A DNA stretch of 64,000 bases from Oscillospiraceae bacterium (lineage in GTDB: Bacteria > Bacillota > Clostridia > Oscillospirales > Oscillospiraceae): positions 118,580 to 182,579 of the forward strand of contig CAJTFK010000006.1 of the NCBI GenBank assembly GCA_910575505.1, given 5' to 3'. The notes beneath the pieces are model-generated. The model searched no databases. It was not told the DNA's origin and worked only from the letters and a program-made list of their open reading frames with translations. Below are positions 8,562 through 18,272 of the stretch, one piece after another. The stretch's first letter is position 1. Every line of letters begins with the position of its first letter. The position numbers and the translations under genes are program-made.

Positions 8562-11006
8562 ATGGAGACCGTGACAATCGTAAAGGCTGCGGTCAGCGCC
8601 GCGCCCTACTTCATTGACAAGCCCTATGACTATCTGGTGCCGGAGGCCATGCTGGAGGCAGCGCTCCCCGGCGTGCGGGTGACGGCGCCCTTTGGAAGAG
8701 GCAACCGTCTCTCCGAGGGAATCATTCTGGCCCGAGGGGAGGGGAAGAAGACGCCGGGGCTGAAACCGCTCTCCAGTCTGCTGGACCGGGAACCGGTGCT
8801 GGACAGCGCCGGGCTGTCTCTGGCAGCGTGGATGCGGCAGAGATATTTCTGCACCATGTTTGAGGCGGTTAAAACCATCCTGCCCGCCGGGCTGTGGTAT
8901 CGGATTCAGGAAATCTGGCGTCTCACGGCGGAGCTGGACCCCGGCGCAGCCCGAGAAGCGGCCCGGGGACTGCGGCACGGACCGGAGCTGCTGGAATTTC
9001 TTCAGGAGGCCGGCGGCAGCGCCGAGCTGGAGCGAATGCGGGAGCTTTTTGGCTCTGAGACCGTTCCGGCGCTCAATGCCCTGCAAAATGCCGGTCTGGT
9101 CTGGCAGGAGACCGCCGCCGCCCGAAAAGTCTCCGACAAGACCCGCCGCATGGCGGATCTGGCCGTCAGTGCCGAGGAGGCTCTGGCAGCTGTTGAGGCA
9201 AAAAAGCGGTCTTCATCTGCCCGCTCCGAGGTGGTCCGGCTGCTGGCGGCCAACGGCAGAACCGCCTGTGCGGATGTTGCCTATTTCACCGGCGCGTCCA
9301 TGCAGGTGCTGCGGAACATGGAAAAGGCGGGCCTTCTGACCTTTTCCGAAATAGAGGAGCTGCGGATTCCCAGGGCCGAGTCCCCGGGCGCAGGCGCGCC
9401 CATTGTGCTGAGCGATGAACAGCAGGCGGCCTATGAACAGATTCTGGCTCTGACGGAAACCGGACAGGCCTCCGGAGTGCTGCTCCAAGGCGTCACCGGC
9501 AGCGGAAAGACGCAGGTCTATTTGCGTCTGGTTCAGGAAATACTGACCAGAGGCAAAAACGCCATGGTTCTGGTGCCGGAAATTGTGCTGACGCCCCAGA
9601 TGCTGCGGCTCTTTTCCTCCTACTTCGGTGAGGATGTGGCCATGCTCCACAGCGCCCTCCGGATGTCGGAGCGCTACGACCAGTGGAAGCGCATCCGCCG
9701 GGGAGAGGTCCGGGTGGTGCTGGGCACCCGTTCCGCCGTGTTTGCCCCTCTTCAAAACCTGGGGCTGCTGATTATGGACGAGGAGCAGGAAGGGAGCTAT
9801 CAGTCGGAAAATTCCCCCCGGTATCACACCCGGGACATTGCGAAATACCTCTGCGGCCGGGATGGGGCGGTTCTGGTCATGGGGTCCGCCACGCCGTCTG
9901 TTGAAACGGCCTGGGCCGCGGAGACGGGGCGCTATCAAAAGGCGCTGCTGCGCTGCCGCTACAACGAGCGGGCCCTGCCGCAGGTGCTGATCTCCGATAT
10001 GAGAGAGGAGATCAAGGCGGGAAATCCCGGGCTGATTGGCGGAGATCTCCGCCGGGAGCTGGCGGCCAACCTGGAGCGGGGGGAGCAGAGCATCCTCTTT
10101 TTAAACCGCCGGGGCAGCAGTCGGATGCTGCTCTGCGGGGAATGCGGCCTGGTTCCGGAATGTCCCCGGTGCAGCGCGGCGCTGACCTATCACTCGGTCA
10201 ACGGCAGACTGATGTGCCACCACTGCGGCCACTCGCAGCGGAGCTTTGAGGCCTGTCCCGCCTGCGGCGGCATCATGAAGCAAGTCGGCGCAGGTACGCA
10301 GAAGGTGGAGGAGGAACTCCGCAGCCTGTTTCCGGAGGCGGACATACTGCGCATGGACGCGGACACCACCGCTATGGGACATGAACGGCTTCTGAGCCGT
10401 TTTGAAAAAGAACGCATTCCCATCCTCCTGGGCACCCAGATGGTGGCCAAGGGGCTGGACTTTGAAAACGTCACCCTGGTGGGGGTCCTGGCCGCCGACC
10501 TCTCCCTGTATGTGGAGAGCTTCCGGGCGGCGGAACGGACCTTCAGCCTGCTGACCCAGGTGGTTGGCCGGGCGGGCCGGGGCGGCAAGACCGGCCGGGC
10601 CGTGATTCAGACCTATACGCCGGGCAGCGACGTGATTCAGTGCGCCGCCTGTCAGGATTACGACCGCTTCTATGCCGGTGAGATTGAGATGCGCCGCTTG
10701 CGGCGCAGCCCGCCCTTCGCGGATATGTTCACTATCACGGTTTCCGGGGTGGAGGAGGGTGCGGTTTTCCGGGCGGCTCTGCACGTGCGGGACAGCCTGC
10801 GCCGCCTGTTCCCCGGGGGGGATATCCTGGGTCCCGCTCCGCCGCCGCTTTTGAAGCTGAATGAGCGCTACCGCTACCGGGTGCTGCTGACAGGCAGGAA
10901 CGACCGGGAAACCAGGGAGCGGATCAGCCGCCTGCTCAGAGACTTTGCCGCCGCCCGCGAGAATCGGGGACTGCATATTTCCGCGGACTGTAATGCCGCA
11001 GACTAA
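8562..11006 (+). CDS. priA: Primosomal protein N' (replication restart helicase PriA)
   Basis: 814 residues. An N-terminal DNA-binding region is followed by a winged-helix region. The superfamily 2 helicase core has Walker A GVTGSGKTQ (about residue 310) and a Walker B motif reading MDEEQEGSY. The zinc site contains eight cysteines from CGECGLVPECPRC to CPACGG (about residues 525-570). PriA reloads replication forks at stalled or broken sites. The usual DEEH box is DEEQ here. GGAGGGCGGGAC precedes the ATG. Confidence 0.96.
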   Translation: METVTIVKAAVSAAPYFIDKPYDYLVPEAMLEAALPGVRVTAPFGRGNRLSEGIILARGEGKKTPGLKPLSSLLDREPVLDSAGLSLAAWMRQRYFCTMFEAVKTILPAGLWYRIQEIWRLTAELDPGAAREAARGLRHGPELLEFLQEAGGSAELERMRELFGSETVPALNALQNAGLVWQETAAARKVSDKTRRMADLAVSAEEALAAVEAKKRSSSARSEVVRLLAANGRTACADVAYFTGASMQVLRNMEKAGLLTFSEIEELRIPRAESPGAGAPIVLSDEQQAAYEQILALTETGQASGVLLQGVTGSGKTQVYLRLVQEILTRGKNAMVLVPEIVLTPQMLRLFSSYFGEDVAMLHSALRMSERYDQWKRIRRGEVRVVLGTRSAVFAPLQNLGLLIMDEEQEGSYQSENSPRYHTRDIAKYLCGRDGAVLVMGSATPSVETAWAAETGRYQKALLRCRYNERALPQVLISDMREEIKAGNPGLIGGDLRRELAANLERGEQSILFLNRRGSSRMLLCGECGLVPECPRCSAALTYHSVNGRLMCHHCGHSQRSFEACPACGGIMKQVGAGTQKVEEELRSLFPEADILRMDADTTAMGHERLLSRFEKERIPILLGTQMVAKGLDFENVTLVGVLAADLSLYVESFRAAERTFSLLTQVVGRAGRGGKTGRAVIQTYTPGSDVIQCAACQDYDRFYAGEIEMRRLRRSPPFADMFTITVSGVEEGAVFRAALHVRDSLRRLFPGGDILGPAPPPLLKLNERYRYRVLLTGRNDRETRERISRLLRDFAAARENRGLHISADCNAAD

Positions 11007-11022
11007 GGGAGGTACACAAACA

Positions 11023-11517
11023 ATGGCACTGCGTAAGATTGTGGAGATGGGTGAGGACTGCCTGACAAAGGTCTGCCGCCCGGTGACGGATTTTAATCAG
11101 CGTCTGCACACGCTGCTGGACGATATGACGGAAACGCTGGCGGAGGCCAACGGCGCGGGTCTTGCCGCGCCTCAGGTGGGCATCCTCCGGCGGCTTTGCA
11201 TCGTCATGGACATGGAGTCGGAGGAGTATATTGAGCTGGTGAACCCTGAAATCATCGCCCAGAGCGGCGAGCAGACCGGTATGGAGGGCTGCCTCAGCGT
11301 GCCGGGGAAATGGGGGCTGGTCACCCGGCCCAGCTATGTCCGGGTGCGGGCTCAGGACCGGGACGGCCAGTGGTTTGAGGTGGAGGGCGAGGGCCTGACA
11401 GCCCGGTGCTTCTGCCATGAGCTGGAGCATCTGGACGGACGCCTGTACACGGACCATATCGACCGCTTCCTCACAGAGGAGGAAGTGGAGGAACTGATGA
11501 ATCAGGAGGACGACTGA
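11023..11517 (+). CDS. def: Peptide deformylase
   Basis: 164 residues removing the formyl group from nascent N-terminal methionine. The three family motifs are visible: GAGLAAPQVG (about 43), EGCLSVPG (about 88) and CHELEHLDG (about 130), giving the metal-binding Cys and two His plus catalytic Glu. ATG 11023 follows GGGAGGTACACAAACA. The next gene, fmt, does the opposite step on initiator tRNA; the two overlap by one base. Confidence 0.96.
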   Translation: MALRKIVEMGEDCLTKVCRPVTDFNQRLHTLLDDMTETLAEANGAGLAAPQVGILRRLCIVMDMESEEYIELVNPEIIAQSGEQTGMEGCLSVPGKWGLVTRPSYVRVRAQDRDGQWFEVEGEGLTARCFCHELEHLDGRLYTDHIDRFLTEEEVEELMNQEDD

Positions 11518-12443
11518 TGCGCATTTTGTTCATGGGAACGCCGGAATTCGCTGTGGCCTCCCTCCGCCGGCTGGTGGAGGACGGCCACGAAATCTGCGGC
11601 GTGTTCACCCAGCCGGATAAGCCCAAAAACCGGGGGCATAAGCTGGCTTTCTCTCCTGTAAAGGAATATGCCTTAACAAAAAATCTGCCGGTTTTTCAGC
11701 CTGTCAGCCTGAAGGGCGGTGAGGCTTTGGAGCTGCTCCGGTCCCTGGCGCCGGAGCTGACGGTGGTGGCGGCCTATGGACAGCTTCTGCCTGACGATAT
11801 TTTGAACGTGCCGCCTCTGGGCTCTGTCAATGTCCACTCGTCCCTGCTGCCCCGGTACCGGGGGGCTGCGCCAATCAGCTGGGCCATTCTGAACGGGGAG
11901 ACGGAGACCGGCGTGACGATTATGTATATGGCCAGGGCGCTGGATGCGGGGGACATCATCCTGCAAAAGTCCACTCCCATTGGAGCGGAGGAGGACGCCC
12001 GGTCCCTGACGGAGCGTCTGGCGGAGCTGGGCGCGGAGGCGCTGTCCGAGACTGTCCGGGCCCTGGCGGCGGGGACGGCCTCCCGGACGCCCCAGGACGA
12101 GAGCCTGAGCACCTACGCCCCCAAGCTGGAAAAGGGGCTGTCTCCCATTGACTGGAGCCGGTCCGCTCATGAAATCGCCTGCCAGGTCCGGGGACTGATT
12201 CCCTGGCCCTGCGCCACCACAGATATCATCAGTGCAGACGAAAAACCCTTGAAGATTTACGCGGTGGAAGAATTGGGCCAGGATACCGCCCTGCAGCCGG
12301 GAGCCCGTGCGGCGGCTGGAAAGCAGGGAATCGACATCGCCTGCGGCGACGGGAAGCTGCTGCGTATCAAAGAGGTCCAGGCGCAGGGTGGAAAGCGAAT
12401 GAGCGCCTACGCATATCGCTTGGGGCACCGAAAGGTCAAATAG
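11517..12443 (+). CDS. fmt: Methionyl-tRNA formyltransferase
   Basis: 308 residues formylating initiator Met-tRNA with 10-formyl-tetrahydrofolate. The N-terminus MRILFMGTPEFA, the formyl-transferase motif NVHSSLLPRYRGAAPI (about 103-118) with catalytic His, and a C-terminal OB-like domain are all present. The ATG overlaps the def stop (TGATG), so translation is coupled. Confidence 0.97.
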   Translation: MRILFMGTPEFAVASLRRLVEDGHEICGVFTQPDKPKNRGHKLAFSPVKEYALTKNLPVFQPVSLKGGEALELLRSLAPELTVVAAYGQLLPDDILNVPPLGSVNVHSSLLPRYRGAAPISWAILNGETETGVTIMYMARALDAGDIILQKSTPIGAEEDARSLTERLAELGAEALSETVRALAAGTASRTPQDESLSTYAPKLEKGLSPIDWSRSAHEIACQVRGLIPWPCATTDIISADEKPLKIYAVEELGQDTALQPGARAAAGKQGIDIACGDGKLLRIKEVQAQGGKRMSAYAYRLGHRKVK

Positions 12444-12470
12444 TCTAAGCTTGAATGGTTGGGTGATTCT

Positions 12471-13202
12471 ATGCCTTACTCTTACAATTACGGTCATTTC
12501 CTGGCAAACAATCTCTACTGCGTTCTGCTGATTCCGGTGATGGCTCTGTCGCTCTGGGCCCAGTTCCAGGTGAGCCACACCTTTCGGAAGTACAGCGGCG
12601 GGCGGAACCGGCGCAGTCTAACCGGAGCCAGGGCGGCGGAGGCCGTCCTGCGGACTCACGGCGTCTACAATGTGCCCGTCCGGCCCTGCCAAGGCAGTCT
12701 GACGGACCACTATGACCCCAGAAGCAACACCATCTATCTCTCCGAGCCGGTCTATGCCACCGCAACGGTGGCGGCGGTGGGCGTGGCGGCCCATGAGGCG
12801 GGCCATGCAGTACAGTATGCCAAGGGCTACGCCCCCGTCCGCCTGCGGAGCGCCATCGTGCCGCTGACCCAGCTGGGGTCCCGGTTTTCCTTCTTTTTGC
12901 TGTTGATTGGAATGCTGCTGTACAGCCAGAGCCTGTTTTTCCTGGGCATCCTGCTGTTTTCCCTCACCACGGTTTTCCAGCTGGTGACACTTCCGGTGGA
13001 GTTCAACGCGTCCCGCAGGGCGATGGAGACCATCGCGGGGGAGGCCCTTCTGGACGGCGACGAGCTGCGGGGAGCCCGGAAGGTGCTGCAGGCGGCGGCT
13101 CTGACCTATGTGGCGGCGCTGCTGATGTCGGCCCTTCAGCTGCTGCGCTATGTGCTCGTCTTTCTGGGCCGGAACAGCCGCCGGGGCGGAGGCCGCAGAT
13201 GA
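12471..13202 (+). CDS. YugP-type zinc metallopeptidase, membrane bound
   Basis: 243 residues. An N-terminal membrane helix (LYCVLLIPVMALSLWA) precedes a HEAGHAVQYA motif (HExxH, about residue 107), with two or three further helices downstream. It belongs to the neutral zinc metallopeptidase family PF04298 (YugP). Its substrate is unknown. ATG 12471 is preferred over the TTG at 12459; GGGTGATT acts as a modest ribosome binding site. Its stop overlaps the rsmB start. Confidence 0.85.
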   Translation: MPYSYNYGHFLANNLYCVLLIPVMALSLWAQFQVSHTFRKYSGGRNRRSLTGARAAEAVLRTHGVYNVPVRPCQGSLTDHYDPRSNTIYLSEPVYATATVAAVGVAAHEAGHAVQYAKGYAPVRLRSAIVPLTQLGSRFSFFLLLIGMLLYSQSLFFLGILLFSLTTVFQLVTLPVEFNASRRAMETIAGEALLDGDELRGARKVLQAAALTYVAALLMSALQLLRYVLVFLGRNSRRGGGRR

Positions 13203-14515
13203 GCCCCCGGGAGCGGGCCCTGAGGGTCCTGACCGTCTGCCGGACCCGGGGCGCCTGGGCGGATGCCGCCCTGGCCTATAATCTGGCGGGACTTACACCG
13301 GCTGACGCTGCTCTGTGCAGCCGCCTGGTCTATGGAGTTCTCCAGAATGAACTGCTGCTGGATTTCTACCTTTCCTCCTGCTGCACGCAGAAGCTGGACC
13401 ATCTTCAGCCGCCTCTGGCGGACATCCTGCGGTTGGGCGGTTATCAGATTCTGTTTCTGGACCGGGTGCCGGACAACGCCGCCGTTCATACCTCAGTGGA
13501 CCTGGCGAAAAGCGCCGGCCGGGGCGCGGCGTCGGGACTGGTGAACGCCGTCCTGCGAAAGCTGTGCCGGGAGCGGGAGACTCTGCCCGCCATTCCGGAT
13601 CGGGACGAAGCAAAATACCTGTCCATTCGGTACAGTCACCCCAAGTGGATGGTGAAGCGGCTGCTTGGACTGCTGGGCAGGGAGGAGACGGAGGCGCTTC
13701 TGAGAGCCGGCAACAGCCAGCCTCCCATGGCGGCGCAGGTGAACACCCTCCGCTTTAACACGGACCAGGCGGCTGCCTCGCTGGAAGCCGGGGGCGTTGG
13801 AACGAAGGTCCATCCCTGGCTGCCGGACTGTTTGCTGCTGGAGCGTACAGGCGGGCTGGAGCGGCTGGAGGCCTTTCAGGCCGGAGCCTTTTATGTACAG
13901 GACCCGGCGGCCCGGCTGGCGGTGCTGGCAGCGGGTCTGAAGCCCGGAAGCCGGGTGCTGGACGTCTGCGCCGCTCCCGGCGGAAAATCCTTCGCCGCCG
14001 CCATTGCCATGAGGGACCGGGGGGAAATCATCTCCTGCGACCTCCATGAGAACAAACTCACGCGCATCCGGGCGGGGGCGGAACGGCTGGGTCTGACCTC
14101 TATCCGGACCGCCGCAGCCGACGGGAGCGTCTGCCGGGAGGAGTGGCGGAACGGCTATGACGCCGTGCTGGTAGACGCTCCCTGCTCCGGCCTGGGCATT
14201 TTGCGGAAAAAACCGGACATCCGCCGGAAGCGGGCGGATGACCTCTTTACGCTGCCGGTGATTCAGAGCGCCATTCTGGAAAATGCTGCCGGATACGTCC
14301 GGCCCGGCGGCGTGCTGATCTACTCCACATGCACCATCCTGCCGGAGGAAAACGAGGATGTGACGAGGGCCTTCCTGGGCGCACACCCTGACTTTTTCCA
14401 GGAGGGCTTCAGGCTGCCGGAGCCCATCGGGGAGACGGATGGCCAGGTGACTCTGTGGCCCCACCGCCACGGCACCGACGGCTTTTACATTTGCCGCATG
14501 ACGCGGCGCGGTTGA
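13199..14515 (+). CDS. rsmB: 16S rRNA (cytosine-967-C5)-methyltransferase
   Basis: 438 residues. An N-terminal NusB-like RNA-binding domain (about 1-130) precedes the SAM-dependent methyltransferase domain with VLDVCAAPGGKSF (SAM site), VDAPCSGLG and YSTCTILPEEN, the two conserved cysteine motifs of m5C RNA methyltransferases. ATG overlaps the preceding stop (ATGA). Confidence 0.94.
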   Translation: MSPRERALRVLTVCRTRGAWADAALAYNLAGLTPADAALCSRLVYGVLQNELLLDFYLSSCCTQKLDHLQPPLADILRLGGYQILFLDRVPDNAAVHTSVDLAKSAGRGAASGLVNAVLRKLCRERETLPAIPDRDEAKYLSIRYSHPKWMVKRLLGLLGREETEALLRAGNSQPPMAAQVNTLRFNTDQAAASLEAGGVGTKVHPWLPDCLLLERTGGLERLEAFQAGAFYVQDPAARLAVLAAGLKPGSRVLDVCAAPGGKSFAAAIAMRDRGEIISCDLHENKLTRIRAGAERLGLTSIRTAAADGSVCREEWRNGYDAVLVDAPCSGLGILRKKPDIRRKRADDLFTLPVIQSAILENAAGYVRPGGVLIYSTCTILPEENEDVTRAFLGAHPDFFQEGFRLPEPIGETDGQVTLWPHRHGTDGFYICRMTRRG

Positions 14516-14529
14516 ATATGAGGCTCTGT

Positions 14530-15561
14530 ATGATCGATTTAAAATCCATGACCCTCCCGGAGCTGACGGAGTTTCTGGGGGAGCTGGGGGAGCCGGCTTT
14601 TCGGGGGAAGCAGGTCTTCTCCTGGCTGAGCCGGGGCGCGGAGTCCTTTGGAGAGATGGCCAATATCCCCCTGACGCTGCGGCGGCGGCTGGAGGAGCTC
14701 TGTGTGCTGACGCCGCCTGAGGTGGCCCGGAAACAGGTCTCCGCCAGGGACGGCACCATCAAATATCTCTGGGAGCTGGGAGACGGCAACTGCGTGGAAT
14801 CCGTCCTCATGCGCTACCGCCACGGAAACACCGTGTGCATTTCCTCTCAGGTGGGCTGCTGTATGGGCTGCTTCTTCTGCGCGTCCACCATTGCCGGAAA
14901 AGTCCGGGACCTGACGCCGGGGGAGATGCTGGACCAGGTGCTGTTCACACAGAAGGACTCGGGCGCGCCTGTCTCCAACATCGTACTGATGGGTATCGGC
15001 GAGCCCATGGACAACCTGGACAATGTGCTGAAATTTCTGGAGACTGTCAACCACCCCGACGGCATGAACATCGGGATGCGGCATATCTCCCTCTCCACCT
15101 GCGGCGTCATCTCCGGAATCAACCGCCTGGCAGAGCTGGGATTGCAGCTGACCCTGTCCGTGTCCCTCCACGCGCCGGACAGCCCCACACGTTCGCGGCT
15201 GATGCCTATTAACCGCGCCTATGGGGTGGAGGCGCTGTTTGCCGCCTGCCACGCGTATTTCAAAAAGACGGGCCGCCGGATTTCCTTTGAGTACGCCATG
15301 ATTGACGGCGTGAACGACCACGACTGGCAGGCGGACCTGATTGCCAAGCGGCTGAAGGGGATGCCGGGCCATGTGAATCTGATCCCGCTGAACGATGTGG
15401 AGGAGCGGCCTTTCAAGCCCTCCCGGCGGACGGCGGCATTTCAGAAGCGGCTGGAGAGCCACGGCGTGACCGCCACGGTCCGCAGGAGCCTGGGCGGCGA
15501 CATTGACGCCGCCTGCGGGCAGCTCCGCCGGAAGACACAGAAGGAGGGGAATCCTCAATGA
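14530..15561 (+). CDS. rlmN: Dual-specificity RNA methyltransferase RlmN
   Basis: 343 residues, a radical-SAM enzyme making 2-methyladenosine in 23S rRNA and some tRNAs. The iron-sulfur motif CMGCFFC (CxxxCxxC) lies near residue 118, with MGIGEPMDN after it and the C-terminal cysteine in SLGGDIDAACGQL. ATG 14530 (MIDLKSMTLPEL) fits the family; ATG 14518 would add four residues. It precedes prpC-prkC-rsgA, as in other clostridia. Confidence 0.95.
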   Translation: MIDLKSMTLPELTEFLGELGEPAFRGKQVFSWLSRGAESFGEMANIPLTLRRRLEELCVLTPPEVARKQVSARDGTIKYLWELGDGNCVESVLMRYRHGNTVCISSQVGCCMGCFFCASTIAGKVRDLTPGEMLDQVLFTQKDSGAPVSNIVLMGIGEPMDNLDNVLKFLETVNHPDGMNIGMRHISLSTCGVISGINRLAELGLQLTLSVSLHAPDSPTRSRLMPINRAYGVEALFAACHAYFKKTGRRISFEYAMIDGVNDHDWQADLIAKRLKGMPGHVNLIPLNDVEERPFKPSRRTAAFQKRLESHGVTATVRRSLGGDIDAACGQLRRKTQKEGNPQ

Positions 15562-16295
15562 TCGACATTTTGGGCATGACGGACGTGGGTCTTGTCCGCC
15601 GGGAAAACCAGGACGCTTATGCGGTGCGGAAGCAGACGGAATCCGGACACAGCGTCTGCGTCGTCTGCGATGGAATGGGCGGCTATGCCGGGGGCAGGCT
15701 GGCCAGCAGCATCGCCGCGGAGACCTTTATGGCGGAGCTGGAAAAGCGGCTTCGGCCGGACATGACGGCGGAGGAGCTGCAAACGGCCTCGGCGCAGGCG
15801 ATTTCCATGGCCGACGGGGCCATTTGTGAGGCCGCCGGCCGCCTGCCGGAGTACCAGAGCATGGGGACCACCCTGGTCTCCGCCATTGTCTTTGACGGCG
15901 GGGCGGTGGTGGCTAACGTGGGAGACAGCCGGGCCTATCACATCACGCCCCGGGGCATCACCCAGGTGACCCGGGACCACTCCCTGGTGGAGGACCTGAT
16001 GGCCCGGGGAGACATCACCGCTGAGGAGGCCCGCCGCCACCCGAAACGGAAGTATGTTACCCGGGCCCTGGGGCCGGACGCAGACACCCAGTGCGACTGC
16101 TTCGTCTGCCCGTGGCTGCCGGGGGACTGCCTGCTGCTGTGCACCGATGGGCTGGTCAATACCGTGACAGATCAGGAGATGTGGGAGGAAGTCCTCCGCA
16201 GAGAACCGGAGACCTGTCTGGACCGTCTGCTGCATATCTCCAAAAGCCGGGGTGCCTCGGACAATGTAACCGTTGTCCTGATGCGGAATCTGTAA
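15558..16295 (+). CDS. prpC: PP2C-type Ser/Thr phosphatase (PrpC/Stp)
   Basis: 245 residues with the metal-binding PP2C motifs: RRENQDAY near the N-terminus, VCDGMGGYAGG (about 35), GTTLVSA, NVGDSRAY (about 117), TDGL (about 196) and DNVTVV at the end. It reverses phosphorylation by the adjacent PASTA kinase. ATG overlaps the rlmN stop. Confidence 0.95.
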   Translation: MIDILGMTDVGLVRRENQDAYAVRKQTESGHSVCVVCDGMGGYAGGRLASSIAAETFMAELEKRLRPDMTAEELQTASAQAISMADGAICEAAGRLPEYQSMGTTLVSAIVFDGGAVVANVGDSRAYHITPRGITQVTRDHSLVEDLMARGDITAEEARRHPKRKYVTRALGPDADTQCDCFVCPWLPGDCLLLCTDGLVNTVTDQEMWEEVLRREPETCLDRLLHISKSRGASDNVTVVLMRNL

Positions 16296-16310
16296 GGGAG
16301 GCGGGACTGT

Positions 16311-18272
16311 ATGAACCAATACATCGGAAAAGTACTGGATAGCCGATATGAGATTCTGGAGTGTATCGGCACCGGCGGCATGGCGGTGGTCTATAAAACC
16401 AGGGACCAGCGGCTGAACCGTCTGGTGGCAGTCAAGGTCCTGAAGCCCGACCTGGCGCAGGACGCGGATTTCCGCCGCCGGTTCAACGCGGAGTCTCAGG
16501 CGGTGGCCCAGCTGTCCCACCCCAACATTGTTTCGGTCTATGATGTGAGCCGGCGGGGCGACACGGAATATATCGTCATGGAGCTGATTGACGGCATCAC
16601 CCTCAAGCAGTATATGGAGAAGCGGGGTCAGCTGAACTGGCGGGAATCCCTCCATTTTATCACCCAGATCATGCGGGGACTCAGCCATGCCCACAGCCGG
16701 GGCATCGTCCACCGGGACATCAAGCCTCAGAATATCATGGTCCTGCGGGACGGCAGCGTGAAGGTGGCCGATTTCGGCATCGCGTGCCTTGAAAACTCCG
16801 CCCAGACCCTGACTCAGGAGGCGCTGGGCTCCGTCCACTATATTTCCCCGGAGCAGGCCAGAGGGGACCGCACCGACGCCCGCTCGGACATCTATTCCGC
16901 CGGCGTGGTGATGTACGAAATGCTGACGGGTCGGCTGCCCTTTGAGGGGGACTCCGCCGTCTCTGTGGCCATTCAGCACCTCAGTGCCGTGCCTCTGGCG
17001 CCCCGGGAGGTCAACCCCGAGATTCCGCCTCAGCTGGAGCTGATCTGCATGAAGGCCATGACGCCGGACCTGGACCGGCGTTACCCCTGTGCCGACGCCA
17101 TGATTGCCGATCTGGAGAACTTCCGGAAAAATCCCAGCGTAGACCTGGACTTTTCTCTGGTGGATCTTCGCCCGGAGGAGCCCAACGATCCCACCCAGCG
17201 CATCCGCCCGGTCCGGGAGAGAGAGCCCCAGAAGCGCCGCCGGGAAGAGGTTTACGAGGACGATGACTATGGCCGGCCCTCCGGCGGCGCGGCTCAGAAG
17301 GTGCTGATTGCCGTGGCGCTGGTGCTGGCCGCCACGCTGGCGGTGGTGCTGTTCCGAACGGTCTCCGACTCCTTTGAGCCGGAGCCTGCGCCGGAATCCT
17401 ATGTGGTTCCCACTGTTGTGGGCTATACGCTGGAGGATGCCGACAGGCTGGAGAGCGTCAACGGCATTTTCGAGCTGAGAAATATGGGCAATGAGTACAG
17501 CGACATGCCTGTGGGAACCATCGTCCGGCAGAACCCCAAGCCGGACGACCACCGCAAGGGGAACAACCTGTATATTGAGGTCTGGATCAGCGCCGGGGAG
17601 GAAACGGCCAATATGCCCGGAGTGGTAAATCATACCGTTTCCCAGGCGCGGTCCGCCCTGAAGAGCCTGATTGAAAAGTATGAGCTGGAGATCATCGCAG
17701 ACGAGGCGGAACAGGAATTCAACGACCAGGTCACCAAGGGCTATATCATCCGCAGCGAGCCGGCAGAGGGCGAGCCTCTGAAGCAGGGTGACACCATCCG
17801 TCTGATTGTCAGCAAGGGGCCGGAGCTGAAGGAATTCCCCATGCCCCTGTGTGTCAACCAGAGCATCGACGTGATCCGGCCTCAGCTGGCGGAGACCTAT
17901 AAGCTGGTCTGCACCGACGCCGACATCGAGTATGTGGAGAGCGAGGAGGAGCCGGGGACCATCCTCTGGCAGAGCATTGAGGCCACCACCATGGTCAAGG
18001 AGGGCGACACCGTCAAATTACGGGTCAGCAAAGGATTGACCAAAAATGAAATTATTATCGGCATCGAATTGCCTCAGGATGACCGCACCACGGTTGCGGT
18101 ACAGGTCTATGTGGGTGACGAGGCAGAGCCGCAGTATGATGAACGGGTCAGCTGTGCGCCCGGTTCTTTGCAGGTCTCCTTGAAGGGAGCCGGCACGCAG
18201 AGCATCCGCGTGCTGTTTGACGGCGTGCTGGATCCTCTCCAGAGCGGCAGCCAGGACTTTAATCTGTCATGA
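16311..18272 (+). CDS. prkC: PASTA-domain Ser/Thr kinase PrkC/Stk1
   Basis: 653 residues. The cytoplasmic kinase domain (about 12-275) carries the glycine loop GTGGMAVVY, VAVKVLK, HRDIKPQN and DFG. A charged linker leads to one membrane helix (about 330-347). Three extracellular PASTA repeats follow (about 362-575), which in this family sense muropeptides or lipid II. A non-PASTA C-terminal domain closes the protein. It forms a pair with prpC upstream and overlaps rsgA downstream (ATGA), matching the Bacillus prpC-prkC-rsgA order. Likely roles are cell-wall control and spore germination. Confidence 0.96.
   Translation: MNQYIGKVLDSRYEILECIGTGGMAVVYKTRDQRLNRLVAVKVLKPDLAQDADFRRRFNAESQAVAQLSHPNIVSVYDVSRRGDTEYIVMELIDGITLKQYMEKRGQLNWRESLHFITQIMRGLSHAHSRGIVHRDIKPQNIMVLRDGSVKVADFGIACLENSAQTLTQEALGSVHYISPEQARGDRTDARSDIYSAGVVMYEMLTGRLPFEGDSAVSVAIQHLSAVPLAPREVNPEIPPQLELICMKAMTPDLDRRYPCADAMIADLENFRKNPSVDLDFSLVDLRPEEPNDPTQRIRPVREREPQKRRREEVYEDDDYGRPSGGAAQKVLIAVALVLAATLAVVLFRTVSDSFEPEPAPESYVVPTVVGYTLEDADRLESVNGIFELRNMGNEYSDMPVGTIVRQNPKPDDHRKGNNLYIEVWISAGEETANMPGVVNHTVSQARSALKSLIEKYELEIIADEAEQEFNDQVTKGYIIRSEPAEGEPLKQGDTIRLIVSKGPELKEFPMPLCVNQSIDVIRPQLAETYKLVCTDADIEYVESEEEPGTILWQSIEATTMVKEGDTVKLRVSKGLTKNEIIIGIELPQDDRTTVAVQVYVGDEAEPQYDERVSCAPGSLQVSLKGAGTQSIRVLFDGVLDPLQSGSQDFNLS

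Noticed and set aside
15555..17633. 692-codon open frame on the minus strand
   Set aside because: Antisense to prpC and prkC, both clear by motif; composition is that of a GC-rich shadow frame.
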